From an uncultured Clostridium sp. (GTDB lineage Bacteria; Bacillota; Clostridia; Clostridiales; Clostridiaceae): a stretch of 30,414 bases of DNA. Where the stretch lies: assembly GCA_934746015.1 (NCBI GenBank), contig CAKVEW010000037.1, positions 1 through 30,414 on the forward strand. The letters run 5' to 3'. The translations under genes and the position numbers were made by a program. The notes below the pieces were generated by a model that saw only the letters and a list, made by a program, of their open reading frames with translations, had not been told where the DNA came from and did not search any database. Shown here in pieces: positions 23,386-30,414 of this stretch (position 1 is the first letter of the stretch; each line of letters opens with the position of its first letter).

Positions 23386-23799
23386 ATGAAAGAAATAGAG
23401 TGTGAAAATATAGCTAAATATATATCAGAAATTCAAAGAATGGGAAATATATTTTTTTTAAAGGAATTAGCTCATTTAGGCTTGGGATATGGACAATTTA
23501 ACTTTTTAATGGAGCTATATAAAAAAGATGGAGTAAGGCAAGAGGATTTATCATTAAACCTTAAAATAGATAAGGGAACAACAGCTAGAGCAGTTAAAAA
23601 ATTAGAGATTGAAGGCTTTATTGTTAGAGTTAATGACGAAAAGGATAAGAGAGCATATAGAATTTTTTTAACTGAAAAAGGTATGGAACATAAGAAGGAT
23701 ATATACAAAGTAGCAAAATCCTGGGAAGAAAATTTAACTAAAAATCTAACTATTGAAGAAAAGGGAATAATTTTAAATCTATTAAAAAAATGTATATAG
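23386..23799 (+). CDS. MarR-family transcriptional regulator
   Basis: The 137-residue protein has a winged helix-turn-helix (about 45-105): LYKKDGVRQEDLSLNLKI, then DKGTTARAVKKLEIEGFI, then the wing DEKDKRAYRIFLTEKG. Flanking helices form the dimer. TTAGGAG precedes the ATG. It sits 15 bases before a MATE efflux gene and downstream of a perfect operator, so it probably represses both genes and is released by a small ligand, as MepR does for mepA in Staphylococcus aureus. That parallel is inference; the ligand is unknown. Confidence 0.88.
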   Translation: MKEIECENIAKYISEIQRMGNIFFLKELAHLGLGYGQFNFLMELYKKDGVRQEDLSLNLKIDKGTTARAVKKLEIEGFIVRVNDEKDKRAYRIFLTEKGMEHKKDIYKVAKSWEENLTKNLTIEEKGIILNLLKKCI

Positions 23800-23814
23800 G
23801 AGGAGAAGGATTTA

Positions 23815-25194
23815 ATGAGTACACAAGAATTACTTGCAAAAGAAAAGATAAGCAAATTATTATTAAAATATTCAGTACCAGCCATAATTGGTATGTTAGT
23901 TAATGCTTTATATAATGTAGTAGATAGAATATTTATAGGGAATATACCAGGAGTAGGTTCTCTAGCTATTACAGGTGTTGGGGTAACATTACCTATAACA
24001 ACTATTATTTTAGGATTTTGTATGTTAGTAGGTATAGGTGCAACTACTACTATTTCAATAAAACTAGGACAAGGCAAAAGAGAAGATGCAGAAAAAGTAA
24101 TAGGTAATTCTATAACTTTATCTATAATAATTGCAGTAGTTTTAACTATAATTGGAATTGCTTTTGGAGATTTTATTTTAACTAAGTTTGGAGCAAGTGA
24201 AAGTACTTTATATTATGCTAAATCATATATCTACATAATTCTACTAGGAACAGTATTTAATGTGGTGGCATTTACTTTAAACAATACTATTAGAGGGGAT
24301 GGAAATCCAAAGCTTGCAGCTATAAGCATGGTTATTGGATGTTTAACTAATATAGTATTAGATGCTTTGTTAATTTTTGGATTTAATATGGGTATTCAAG
24401 GAGCTGCTATAGCAACTATAATTTCACAATTAGTAACAGCTTTAATAGCTATTAGTTATTATGTAAGTGGTAAATCTAACTTAGTACTTAAGAAATCAAA
24501 TTTAAAATTAAATAAAAGTATAGTATTAAGTATATTAGCAATAGGTGCATCACCATTTGCTATGCAAATTGCTGCTAGCTTAGTTCAAGTAATTGCTAAT
24601 AACGTACTTAAAACTTTTGGAACAGATATTGCCATAGGTGCAATGGCTACAATATCATCAGTTAGTCTTATGTGCTTAATGCCTATTTTTGGAATAAACC
24701 AAGGTGCTCAACCTATAATAGGATTTAATTATGGGGCTAAACAAGAAAAAAGAGCTCAAGAAGCATATAAATTATCACTTATAGTTGCAACTATTATATT
24801 AGTAATAGCCTTTGTAATAGTTCAAAGCTTCCCAGAAGCAATAATAGGAATATTTAATAAAGATCCAAAGTTTATGGATATTTCCGTTAAGGGATTAAGA
24901 ATATATTTAATGATGTTACCAATAGCTGTAATTTCGATTACAGGATCAAATTACATTCAATCTATTGGAGAGGCAAAAACTGCAATGTTATTGAGCTTGT
25001 TAAGACAAGTTATATTATTAATTCCATTTATGATAATCTTACCAAGAGTATATGGCTTAGGAGTAAATGGAGTTTGGATTGCACAACCATTAAGTGATTT
25101 AATTGCATCATTAATAACTGGAATTATATTAGTTAAATATATGATGAAAAAAGAAGAAAAAATTGAAGATGTATTATTAGAAGAAGCTAATTAA
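23815..25194 (+). CDS. MATE-family efflux pump (MepA-like)
   Basis: This 459-residue inner-membrane protein should export drugs or metabolites in exchange for Na+ or H+. It has the twelve-helix MATE pattern in two halves. The first half begins KYSVPAIIGMLVNALYNVVD, followed by RIFIGNIPGVG; the second includes GINQGAQPIIGFNYGAKQ near 300-317, both typical of the MepA branch. GGAGGAGAAGGA lies before the ATG. It is the second gene of the marR operon. The bidirectional terminator at 25278-25317 ends it. Confidence 0.92.
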   Translation: MSTQELLAKEKISKLLLKYSVPAIIGMLVNALYNVVDRIFIGNIPGVGSLAITGVGVTLPITTIILGFCMLVGIGATTTISIKLGQGKREDAEKVIGNSITLSIIIAVVLTIIGIAFGDFILTKFGASESTLYYAKSYIYIILLGTVFNVVAFTLNNTIRGDGNPKLAAISMVIGCLTNIVLDALLIFGFNMGIQGAAIATIISQLVTALIAISYYVSGKSNLVLKKSNLKLNKSIVLSILAIGASPFAMQIAASLVQVIANNVLKTFGTDIAIGAMATISSVSLMCLMPIFGINQGAQPIIGFNYGAKQEKRAQEAYKLSLIVATIILVIAFVIVQSFPEAIIGIFNKDPKFMDISVKGLRIYLMMLPIAVISITGSNYIQSIGEAKTAMLLSLLRQVILLIPFMIILPRVYGLGVNGVWIAQPLSDLIASLITGIILVKYMMKKEEKIEDVLLEEAN

Positions 25195-25277
25195 AGGGCT
25201 TGTAAATAATATAAATTTAAAAAATTATTGGATAAGTTTGCAGTATATTTAATATTAGAAATTTATTTTAGATAATA

Positions 25278-25317
25278 AAAAAATTCGGAGCTTTATAAAA
25301 AAACTCCGAATTTTTTT
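25278..25317. terminator. Bidirectional terminator between MATE gene and rimI
   Basis: Arms AAAAAATTCGGAG (25278-25290) and CTCCGAATTTTTT (25304-25316) with A- and T-runs at the edges serve both convergent genes. Confidence 0.88.
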
Positions 25318-25770
25318 CTAGATTTTTAAGTATTTAGTCATCAGCAATGCATCTTCTTTATTGTCTTCATAATAGCCTTTTCTAATGCCATCAATTGTAA
25401 ATCCACTTTTATTATAAAGACTTTGAGCAACATGGTTTGAAGAACGAACTTCTAGGTTTATTAAAGTACAATCTAGATCATTACATAGATTAATTAAGGA
25501 GTCTAGAAGCTTATACCCAACTCCATGACTTCTGTAATTAGGGTGAACAGCAATATTAGTTATGCTAGCTTCTCCTACTACTATCCATACACCAACAAAG
25601 CCAATAATTAAATTCATATCTTCATCTTTAGCTACTATATACTTAGCTAATGGATTATTTAATTCACCTCTAATTGATTCCATACTCCAAGACATAGAAA
25701 ATGAAGAAGTAGATATATCAAAGACGCCCTTAATATCTTCATCAGTCATTAAACTATAAGTTATTTTCAT
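25318..25770 (-). CDS. rimI: Ribosomal-protein-alanine N-acetyltransferase (GNAT family)
   Basis: The 150-residue GNAT protein carries the acetyl-CoA-binding stretch VHPNYRSHGVGYKLLDSL (about 77-94), preceded by the beta-strand region ASITNIAV, and the late NHVAQSLYNKSGF segment. RimI acetylates N-terminal residues of ribosomal protein S18 in Escherichia coli; other targets are possible. It overlaps tsaB by 17 bases and is the last gene of tsaE-tsaB-rimI, an arrangement common in Firmicutes. The assignment rests on fold and context together. Confidence 0.88.
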   Translation of the reverse strand: MKITYSLMTDEDIKGVFDISTSSFSMSWSMESIRGELNNPLAKYIVAKDEDMNLIIGFVGVWIVVGEASITNIAVHPNYRSHGVGYKLLDSLINLCNDLDCTLINLEVRSSNHVAQSLYNKSGFTIDGIRKGYYEDNKEDALLMTKYLKI

Positions 25771-26470
25771 TTTTTAGTGCTAACCTTTTTTCTAATTCTC
25801 TTTGTGCTTGAGGCTTCTTTAAATAAAATGGAGATGAATTTAAATCATCATGCTCATTATTTAATAACATTTTTATTCCTAATTCCCCTAAAGAAGAGGC
25901 TCTTATAATACTAAGGTGATTTGGTGCAAAGTTACAATTTGGTAAATGTTCTAATAAATAATCTTTGTGTTTATTTACTGCGTCTCCAGTGAAAATAACA
26001 TCTTCACCTTTTTCCTTTAACAACTCTATTAATTCATCTAATTCTAAGGCTGAATAATCTATTAGCTTTTCTAAGTTACCATTAGTACCTTTATAAAGGC
26101 AAGTATAAACGCTACTTCTCAATGCATCCATTATAGGACAAATTATTCCATTAAAATTAACAAGAGAATAAGCAAGGGCATCTAGACTAGATAGGCTTAC
26201 ATAAGGTTTGTTTGAACCGAAGCTTAAACCTTTTACAGTAGCCATTCCTATTCTTAATCCAGTGAAAGAACCTGGTCCTTTTGAAACTACAAAGCCATCT
26301 ACATCATCAATATCTAAGCTAGAATCCTTTAAAAGTTTATCAACCATATCCATAATTAAAGTTGAATGTTCTAGTTTATTATTTATTGTATATTCTGCAA
26401 TTAAATTATTTTCATCCAAAAGAGCAGCAGTAGCTACTTTGGATGCTGAATCTATGCTTAAAACTATCAT
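25754..26470 (-). CDS. tsaB: tRNA t6A-modification protein TsaB
   Basis: TsaB is a TsaD-like protein that forms part of the TsaB-TsaD-TsaE complex transferring threonylcarbamoyl to A37 of ANN-decoding tRNAs. The 238-residue protein begins SIDSASKVATAALLDE, with the ASKHA fold, followed by the family segment SKGPGSFTGLRIGMATVKGL (about 64-83). It overlaps tsaE by four bases and rimI by 17. tsaD is not in the window. Confidence 0.94.
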   Translation of the reverse strand: MIVLSIDSASKVATAALLDENNLIAEYTINNKLEHSTLIMDMVDKLLKDSSLDIDDVDGFVVSKGPGSFTGLRIGMATVKGLSFGSNKPYVSLSSLDALAYSLVNFNGIICPIMDALRSSVYTCLYKGTNGNLEKLIDYSALELDELIELLKEKGEDVIFTGDAVNKHKDYLLEHLPNCNFAPNHLSIIRASSLGELGIKMLLNNEHDDLNSSPFYLKKPQAQRELEKRLALKNENNL

Positions 26471-26928
26471 AAGTTTAACTCCTTTATATAACTATATCTT
26501 TCACCATAAGGAGTAATAGTAATATTTCTAAAATTTTCTCCTTTAGATAAATCTTTTTCTATAAATATATGTAAGTATTCATTAGGTAAAATTTCTTCGA
26601 TGTAATTAGCCCATTCAATGATAGATACTCCATCTGAAAAAATATAATCATCAAAACCTATAGCATAAATTTCATCAGGATCACTAACTCTATAAACATC
26701 AAAATGGTATAATTTAATTCTACCAGAATCATATTCATTAACTATAGTAAAAGTTGGGCTAGTAATATAATCATCTATCTCTAAACCTTTTGCTATTCCT
26801 TTAGTTATATGAGTTTTCCCAGTTCCTAAATCTCCAGTTAAACATACTATATCACCAGGATTTAATAGTTTACCTATAGCTAATCCAAGGTTAGTTGTTT
26901 CTTCTATATTTTTAACATTAAAATTCAT
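26467..26928 (-). CDS. tsaE: tRNA t6A-modification ATPase TsaE
   Basis: TsaE is the small ATPase that resets the TsaB-TsaD complex in t6A synthesis. The 153-residue protein shows Walker A GDLGTGKTH (32-40), the switch region SPTFTIVNEY (about 60-69) and the WA(N)YIEEILP segment typical of the family. AGGAGA precedes the ATG at 26928. It is the first gene of the operon and is divergent from the ZnuA-like gene. I saw no convincing promoter, though one must lie in 26929-27118. Confidence 0.94.
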   Translation of the reverse strand: MNFNVKNIEETTNLGLAIGKLLNPGDIVCLTGDLGTGKTHITKGIAKGLEIDDYITSPTFTIVNEYDSGRIKLYHFDVYRVSDPDEIYAIGFDDYIFSDGVSIIEWANYIEEILPNEYLHIFIEKDLSKGENFRNITITPYGERYSYIKELNL

Positions 26929-27021
26929 GCGAAATCTCCTTTCTAAAGAATTTATACTAATATCTATTCTATCTAAAATGAAGAGAAAAAGAAAGGCAAA
27001 AATATATATACATTATTTAAC

Positions 27022-27050
27022 TTGTCATTAATATGTAAAAGATTTGTAAT
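27022..27050 (+). promoter_or_regulatory. Promoter of the ZnuA-like gene
   Basis: TTGTCA (27022-27027), 17 bases, TGTAAT (27045-27050). Confidence 0.5.
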
Positions 27051-27118
27051 TCTTTTTTAGTCATGATAAGATAAAATTAAAATAGGTAGATTATTATTAT
27101 TTCCTGGAGGAAATTATT

Positions 27119-27976
27119 ATGAAGAAATTAACATATGCTTTAGTTATATTTACTTCTATATTATTTTTTGGCTTGACATTTTCTTATAATCCATTAATGG
27201 CAAATCCAACAGATGAATTAGATGAAGAAAAGGATGCTTATTTAAATATATTAGCAGTAAATAAAGAAATATATAAGATGGTTAAAGCTTTAGTTGGAGA
27301 TAAGCATAGTGTAGAGTATTTATTCAGCAGTGAAAAAGAAATACAAGATTTTAATATAAACGAAAATTTTATTAATAATGTATTGAATATGGACTTGTTT
27401 ATATATAATGGGTTAGGCTATGAAAAGTGGATAAACGATATATTAGATAATTCTAAGAATTCTAATGTTGGCATTATAAACGTTAGCAGAGGAATAAGAC
27501 CTATAATGAAATCATTATCGAAGGAAAATGAAGAAAATCCATATTATTTATTAGGTTTCAATGAATATAAAATAGCCTTATATAATATAAAAACATCATT
27601 ACAAGAAAGAGACATTAAAAATAGAAGTTACTATGAAGACAATTATAAAAATATTGTTGATGAATTAGATAAATTTTTAAGTGAATCTAAAGAGGATTTA
27701 AAGAATTATAAGGATTATACTATATTTACTAATACAGATAAATTTGATTATTTATTTAGGGATTTAGGAATACAGGTAAATAAATTGAAAGATAATAAGG
27801 ACGAAGTAGAAGAAGTAACTAAGAATATCTTTATTTATGATAAAGATATAGAAGATTTAAATGAATTAAAAAGTAAAATGAAAAAGGAATATACTTATGT
27901 TGGGCTAAGCTCTGAAGCAGATAGAAATGTATTAACTAAAAATGTTATTGATATTATTGAAGCATTAAAAAAATAA
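27119..27976 (+). CDS. Exported ZnuA/TroA-like protein lacking metal ligands
   Basis: The 285-residue protein has an N-terminal hydrophobic segment (about 5-23) without a lipobox cysteine; it could be a cleaved signal or an anchor. The rest follows the zinc/manganese-binding lipoprotein fold: FIYNGLGYEKWI (about 93-104) is almost the family signature. Yet the four metal ligands seem lost. The usual EPHDFEP-type segment reads EIQDFNI, DPHxWL reads NPYYLL, the HAAFGYL-type segment reads TDKFDYL, and the last FFEE-like segment reads YVGLSS. No ABC permease or ATPase gene is adjacent. GGAGGAA lies before the ATG. Role unknown; it may bind something else, or act as a structural or regulatory paralog. 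Confidence 0.65.
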   Translation: MKKLTYALVIFTSILFFGLTFSYNPLMANPTDELDEEKDAYLNILAVNKEIYKMVKALVGDKHSVEYLFSSEKEIQDFNINENFINNVLNMDLFIYNGLGYEKWINDILDNSKNSNVGIINVSRGIRPIMKSLSKENEENPYYLLGFNEYKIALYNIKTSLQERDIKNRSYYEDNYKNIVDELDKFLSESKEDLKNYKDYTIFTNTDKFDYLFRDLGIQVNKLKDNKDEVEEVTKNIFIYDKDIEDLNELKSKMKKEYTYVGLSSEADRNVLTKNVIDIIEALKK

Positions 27977-27991
27977 AATTGATATTAGTAG

Positions 27992-28020
27992 TTGATTTTT
28001 AGAGATATATAAGATATAAT
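27992..28020 (+). promoter_or_regulatory. Promoter of first tRNA-Trp
   Basis: TTGATT (27992-27997), 17 bases, TATAAT (28015-28020), 16 bases upstream of the mature tRNA start. Confidence 0.78.
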
Positions 28021-28036
28021 ACTTATTGTTGTGCAA

Positions 28037-28112
28037 AGGGGTATAGCTCAATTGGTAGAGTAGCGGTCTCCAAAACCGTTGGTTGTGGGTTCGATTCCTA
28101 CTGCCCCTGCCA
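28037..28112 (+). tRNA. tRNA-Trp (anticodon CCA), copy 1
   Basis: 76 bases including encoded CCA. Acceptor AGGGGTA pairs with TGCCCCT (one G-U). The anticodon stem GCGGT/ACCGT holds loop CTCCAAA, giving anticodon CCA. The T arm has GGTTCGATTCC. It is identical to the second copy at 30339-30414. Confidence 0.97.
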
Positions 28113-28146
28113 AAAAGCCAGTAATTTTAAATTGCTGGCTTTTTTT
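28113..28146 (+). terminator. Terminator of first tRNA-Trp
   Basis: GCCAGTAATT and AATTGCTGGC arms (one G-U pair), then eight T. Confidence 0.88.
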
Positions 28147-28212
28147 ATTGCCTAGGAATTTATAAAAATACAATTAAGTTAGAATAAAAATTCAGTAATA
28201 AAAGGGCATAAG

Positions 28213-28241
28213 AAAAAACCACCAGACTAGCCAGTGGTTTT
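28213..28241 (-). terminator. kimA terminator
   Basis: AAAACCAC and GTGGTTTT arms. On the minus strand the stem is followed by a T-run. Confidence 0.72.
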
Positions 28242-28267
28242 AAATTAATAAAAACTAATGAATTTAC

Positions 28268-30091
28268 TTATATTATATAAGGTACAGTTATAACTGCAAT
28301 ATTTTTATTTTTCAATAGATTTTTTCTAATAATATCAGATGTATGATTATGAAGAATATTATCATAAAATTTTTCTGTATTAAGTTCAGAAAGAACTATT
28401 GTTATAATATCATGCTTAGAGTAATTTTGATTTTTAATAAATCTTTCTAATGGATCTATAATATCTCTATAATCAGATTTTTCAATTACTAAAGGAACAT
28501 CTATTTCATATTTTTCCCATTTGTTCTTTATATATTCAGTTTCTTCATCATTGGTTGATACATGGAATGCTACAATATCATTTGATAAGCATTTAGCATA
28601 ATTTAATGTTTTAATAACACTTCTATTTAAATCTCCAACAGGTACTATAAAATGCTTTGCTGTAGCTTCATTAAGCTTAGGGAATTCTTCACCTTGCATA
28701 GAAAGTTCCTTAGCGGTGAAGGTATAGTGGCTTTTTATTTTCTTCATTAAGAAAATAATTAGAGGTATAAGAATAAATACCATCCAAGCACCATGAAGGA
28801 ATTTGTTTATTCCTATTACGATTGTGCAAATAAAAGTTATTAAAGCGCCAAAACCATTTATGAAAGCTTTATGTCTCCAACCTTTTTCTTTTCCTCTTAT
28901 CCATTTCATTACCATACCAGTTTGGGATAATGTAAATGACATAAATACTCCAACTGCGTATAAAGGTAATAGGAAGTGACTTTCACCATTAAATATAATT
29001 ACCAAAAGTGATGAACAAAATGCTAGTGCTAATATTCCGTTAGAATAACTTAATCTATCACCACGTTTTGTAAGTTGTCTTGGAGCATATCCATCTCTAG
29101 CAATAAATGATATTAATAATGGAAAATCTGAAAAAGCTGTGTTTGCTGCCATTATTAATATTAGTGTTGTAGCAATTTGAATTATATAAAACATTATAGT
29201 ATTAGCTCCAAATACCATTTCAGCTATTTGTGATAGAACTGTTTTATCTAGGCTAGGTACAGCATGATAAATAGTAGATAAATATGATACACCACCAAAA
29301 ATAACAATAACTATAAGAAATAATAAACCTAATACAATCTTAGCATTTTTAGTTGCTGGTTCCTTAAAGTTTGCAACACCATCACTTACAGCTTCAATAC
29401 CAGTAAGGGCTGTGCAACCAGCTGAGAATGCTTTTAAGAAAAGTAAAATTGTTAAATCACCATAAACAGCAGGGATTCCAACTACTGCTTGGGGTGAATA
29501 CCCAAAAACAACATGTTTAACTATTCCGACAATTATCATTATTATAGTCATTAAAATAAAAAAGTAAGTCGGAATGCTAAATATTTTAGCGGAATCTCTA
29601 ATTCCCCTAAGATTACCTACGGTCATAAGTATAATTATCAATACAGATATAAATACCCTATGAGGTAATAGTGATGGAAAGGCCGATACAATAGCAGCTG
29701 AACCTGCACAAGAACTAACTGCAACAGTTAGTATGTAATCTATTGTTAAGGCGGAGCCTGCTATAAGGCTTGGTATTTCTCCAAGGTTTTCTTTAGATAC
29801 TATATAGGAACCTCCACCCTTAGGATAGCTATTAATAGTTTGTCTATAAGAAAAAATCAGTATACTAAGTAGTAGTATGATTGATAAGGTAACATAAAGT
29901 AAAGAAGTATAAGCCATTAGGCCTACAACAGGAATTAGAACCCATAGAATTTCTTCACAAGCATAGGCAACTGAAGAAATTGCATCACTAGATAAGATAG
30001 GTAGTCCCCTAAAAACACTTAATTTTTCATGTTGAATTTGTGAAGATTTTAAAGGCTGTCCAATTATAATTTTTTTTAATTTTGAAAACAT
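28268..30091 (-). CDS. kimA: KimA-type potassium uptake permease (APC family)
   Basis: The 607-residue protein matches the KimA (YdaO) layout: a short N-terminal segment IGQPLKSSQ, about twelve membrane helices with SSDAISSVAYACEE, SYPKGGGSYIVSKENLGE and LPLYAVGVFMSFTLSQTGM, then a cytosolic C-terminal domain (about 460-607) like that of the Bacillus subtilis protein. KimA imports K+ with H+ at low external potassium and is inhibited by cyclic di-AMP in the family. I chose 30091 as start because GAGGTG lies just before it; the frame open to 30193 has no such site. No cyclic-di-AMP riboswitch was recognised upstream. It lies opposite and between two tRNA-Trp genes. Other APC amino-acid permease roles are less likely, given the KimA-specific motifs. 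Confidence 0.85.
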   Translation of the reverse strand: MFSKLKKIIIGQPLKSSQIQHEKLSVFRGLPILSSDAISSVAYACEEILWVLIPVVGLMAYTSLLYVTLSIILLLSILIFSYRQTINSYPKGGGSYIVSKENLGEIPSLIAGSALTIDYILTVAVSSCAGSAAIVSAFPSLLPHRVFISVLIIILMTVGNLRGIRDSAKIFSIPTYFFILMTIIMIIVGIVKHVVFGYSPQAVVGIPAVYGDLTILLFLKAFSAGCTALTGIEAVSDGVANFKEPATKNAKIVLGLLFLIVIVIFGGVSYLSTIYHAVPSLDKTVLSQIAEMVFGANTIMFYIIQIATTLILIMAANTAFSDFPLLISFIARDGYAPRQLTKRGDRLSYSNGILALAFCSSLLVIIFNGESHFLLPLYAVGVFMSFTLSQTGMVMKWIRGKEKGWRHKAFINGFGALITFICTIVIGINKFLHGAWMVFILIPLIIFLMKKIKSHYTFTAKELSMQGEEFPKLNEATAKHFIVPVGDLNRSVIKTLNYAKCLSNDIVAFHVSTNDEETEYIKNKWEKYEIDVPLVIEKSDYRDIIDPLERFIKNQNYSKHDIITIVLSELNTEKFYDNILHNHTSDIIRKNLLKNKNIAVITVPYII

Positions 30092-30296
30092 AATGCACCT
30101 CTTTATACATACGAATATCTCAAGAACATTATAGTTATGAGATAGTATAATGTAAAATATAATATACTGTACAATAATTGTTGAAATCAGCAAAAATTGG
30201 GGATTTTGCCAGAATATCTTAACAAGGCTTTCAAATATTAAAGATGATAATGATTACAATAATTGAGAAAATAGGAAGATGTTTTATAACTTTTTA

Positions 30297-30326
30297 TTGA
30301 CAAATATTAAATTACCATGATAGAAT
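30297..30326 (+). promoter_or_regulatory. Promoter of second tRNA-Trp
   Basis: Perfect TTGACA (30297-30302), 18 bases, TAGAAT (30321-30326). It differs from the promoter of the first copy. Confidence 0.75.
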
Positions 30327-30338
30327 AAATTTTGTCGA

Positions 30339-30414
30339 AGGGGTATAGCTCAATTGGTAGAGTAGCGGTCTCCAAAACCGTTGGTTGTGGGTTCGATTCC
30401 TACTGCCCCTGCCA
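30339..30414 (+). tRNA. tRNA-Trp (anticodon CCA), copy 2
   Basis: All 76 bases are identical to 28037-28112, including encoded CCA. The gene ends exactly at the window edge, so its terminator is not visible. The upstream flank is unrelated to that of copy 1. Confidence 0.97.

Noticed and set aside
23472..24077. A 201-codon minus-strand frame opposite marR and the MATE gene
   Set aside because: It is a mirror frame of two clear genes, with no family features or suitable start context.
30245..30259. Fur-like sequence TGATAAT-G-ATTACAA
   Set aside because: It matches about 12 of 14 positions, but the neighbours (tRNA-Trp, kimA) have no iron role, and chance matches are frequent in this composition.
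30092..30296. Cyclic di-AMP (ydaO-type) riboswitch before kimA
   Set aside because: The leader is short and AT-rich, with none of the conserved G-rich blocks of that riboswitch.
28037..30414. Duplicated tRNA-Trp as att sites of an integrated element
   Set aside because: There is no integrase or mobile gene between them, only kimA; both copies are full genes with their own promoters.

Overview
The window looks like chromosome from a low-GC Clostridium (cluster I, sensu stricto). It has strongly AT-biased codons, AAGGAG-type ribosome binding sites and TTGACA/TATAAT promoters. The gene content is typical too: an SAM-I riboswitch on metK, an FMN riboswitch on ribU, a raiA-type RNA next to hpf, and prfB with a programmed frameshift. 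I cannot name the species from sequence alone. Most of the region is housekeeping chromosome carrying a few mobile-element scars.

Layout. 1-73 is the end of one IS1182-like element, butted against the terminator of a heme oxygenase gene (105-728, minus). A small membrane-protein gene of unknown function follows (1122-1508, plus). Next is an IS200/IS605 remnant whose TnpA stops right after its predicted catalytic tyrosine, then an HD-domain hydrolase. 2843-4276 is the promoter, SAM riboswitch and metK. A complete 1,529-bp IS1182-like element (4348-5876) sits inside the shared terminator of convergent metK and nagA, with the 24-bp terminator palindrome duplicated on both sides. nagA and recD2 are divergent. 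recD2, a degenerate ComFA-like protein and comFC form a tight plus-strand group. A sigma-A promoter at the end of comFC drives a structured RNA (about 11091-11337) just upstream of hpf. secA and prfB follow.

From 16 kb: an old-yellow-enzyme/FAD oxidoreductase faces a membrane-anchored M28 peptidase and a small membrane-protein gene. Then come tex, the FMN riboswitch with ribU, and a marR-mepA-like efflux pair with an excellent operator palindrome. The minus-strand operon tsaE-tsaB-rimI belongs to tRNA t6A modification and N-terminal acetylation. A ZnuA-like exported protein has lost all its usual metal ligands. Two identical tRNA-Trp genes, each with its own promoter, flank a kimA-type potassium transporter.

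How the genes work together. metK is controlled by its product SAM, and ribU by FMN. The MarR protein probably controls itself and the MATE pump. hpf (ribosome hibernation) and the raiA-type RNA have separate strong promoters. tsaE/tsaB and the tRNA-Trp genes serve translation. I found no CRISPR array, prophage, toxin-antitoxin or obvious defence system. The least explained items are two 'dead-site' paralogs (ComFA-like and ZnuA-like), the targeting of terminator hairpins by the IS1182 elements, and a recurring hairpin-plus-AATTAAGAATGAA module at the 3' ends of genes.
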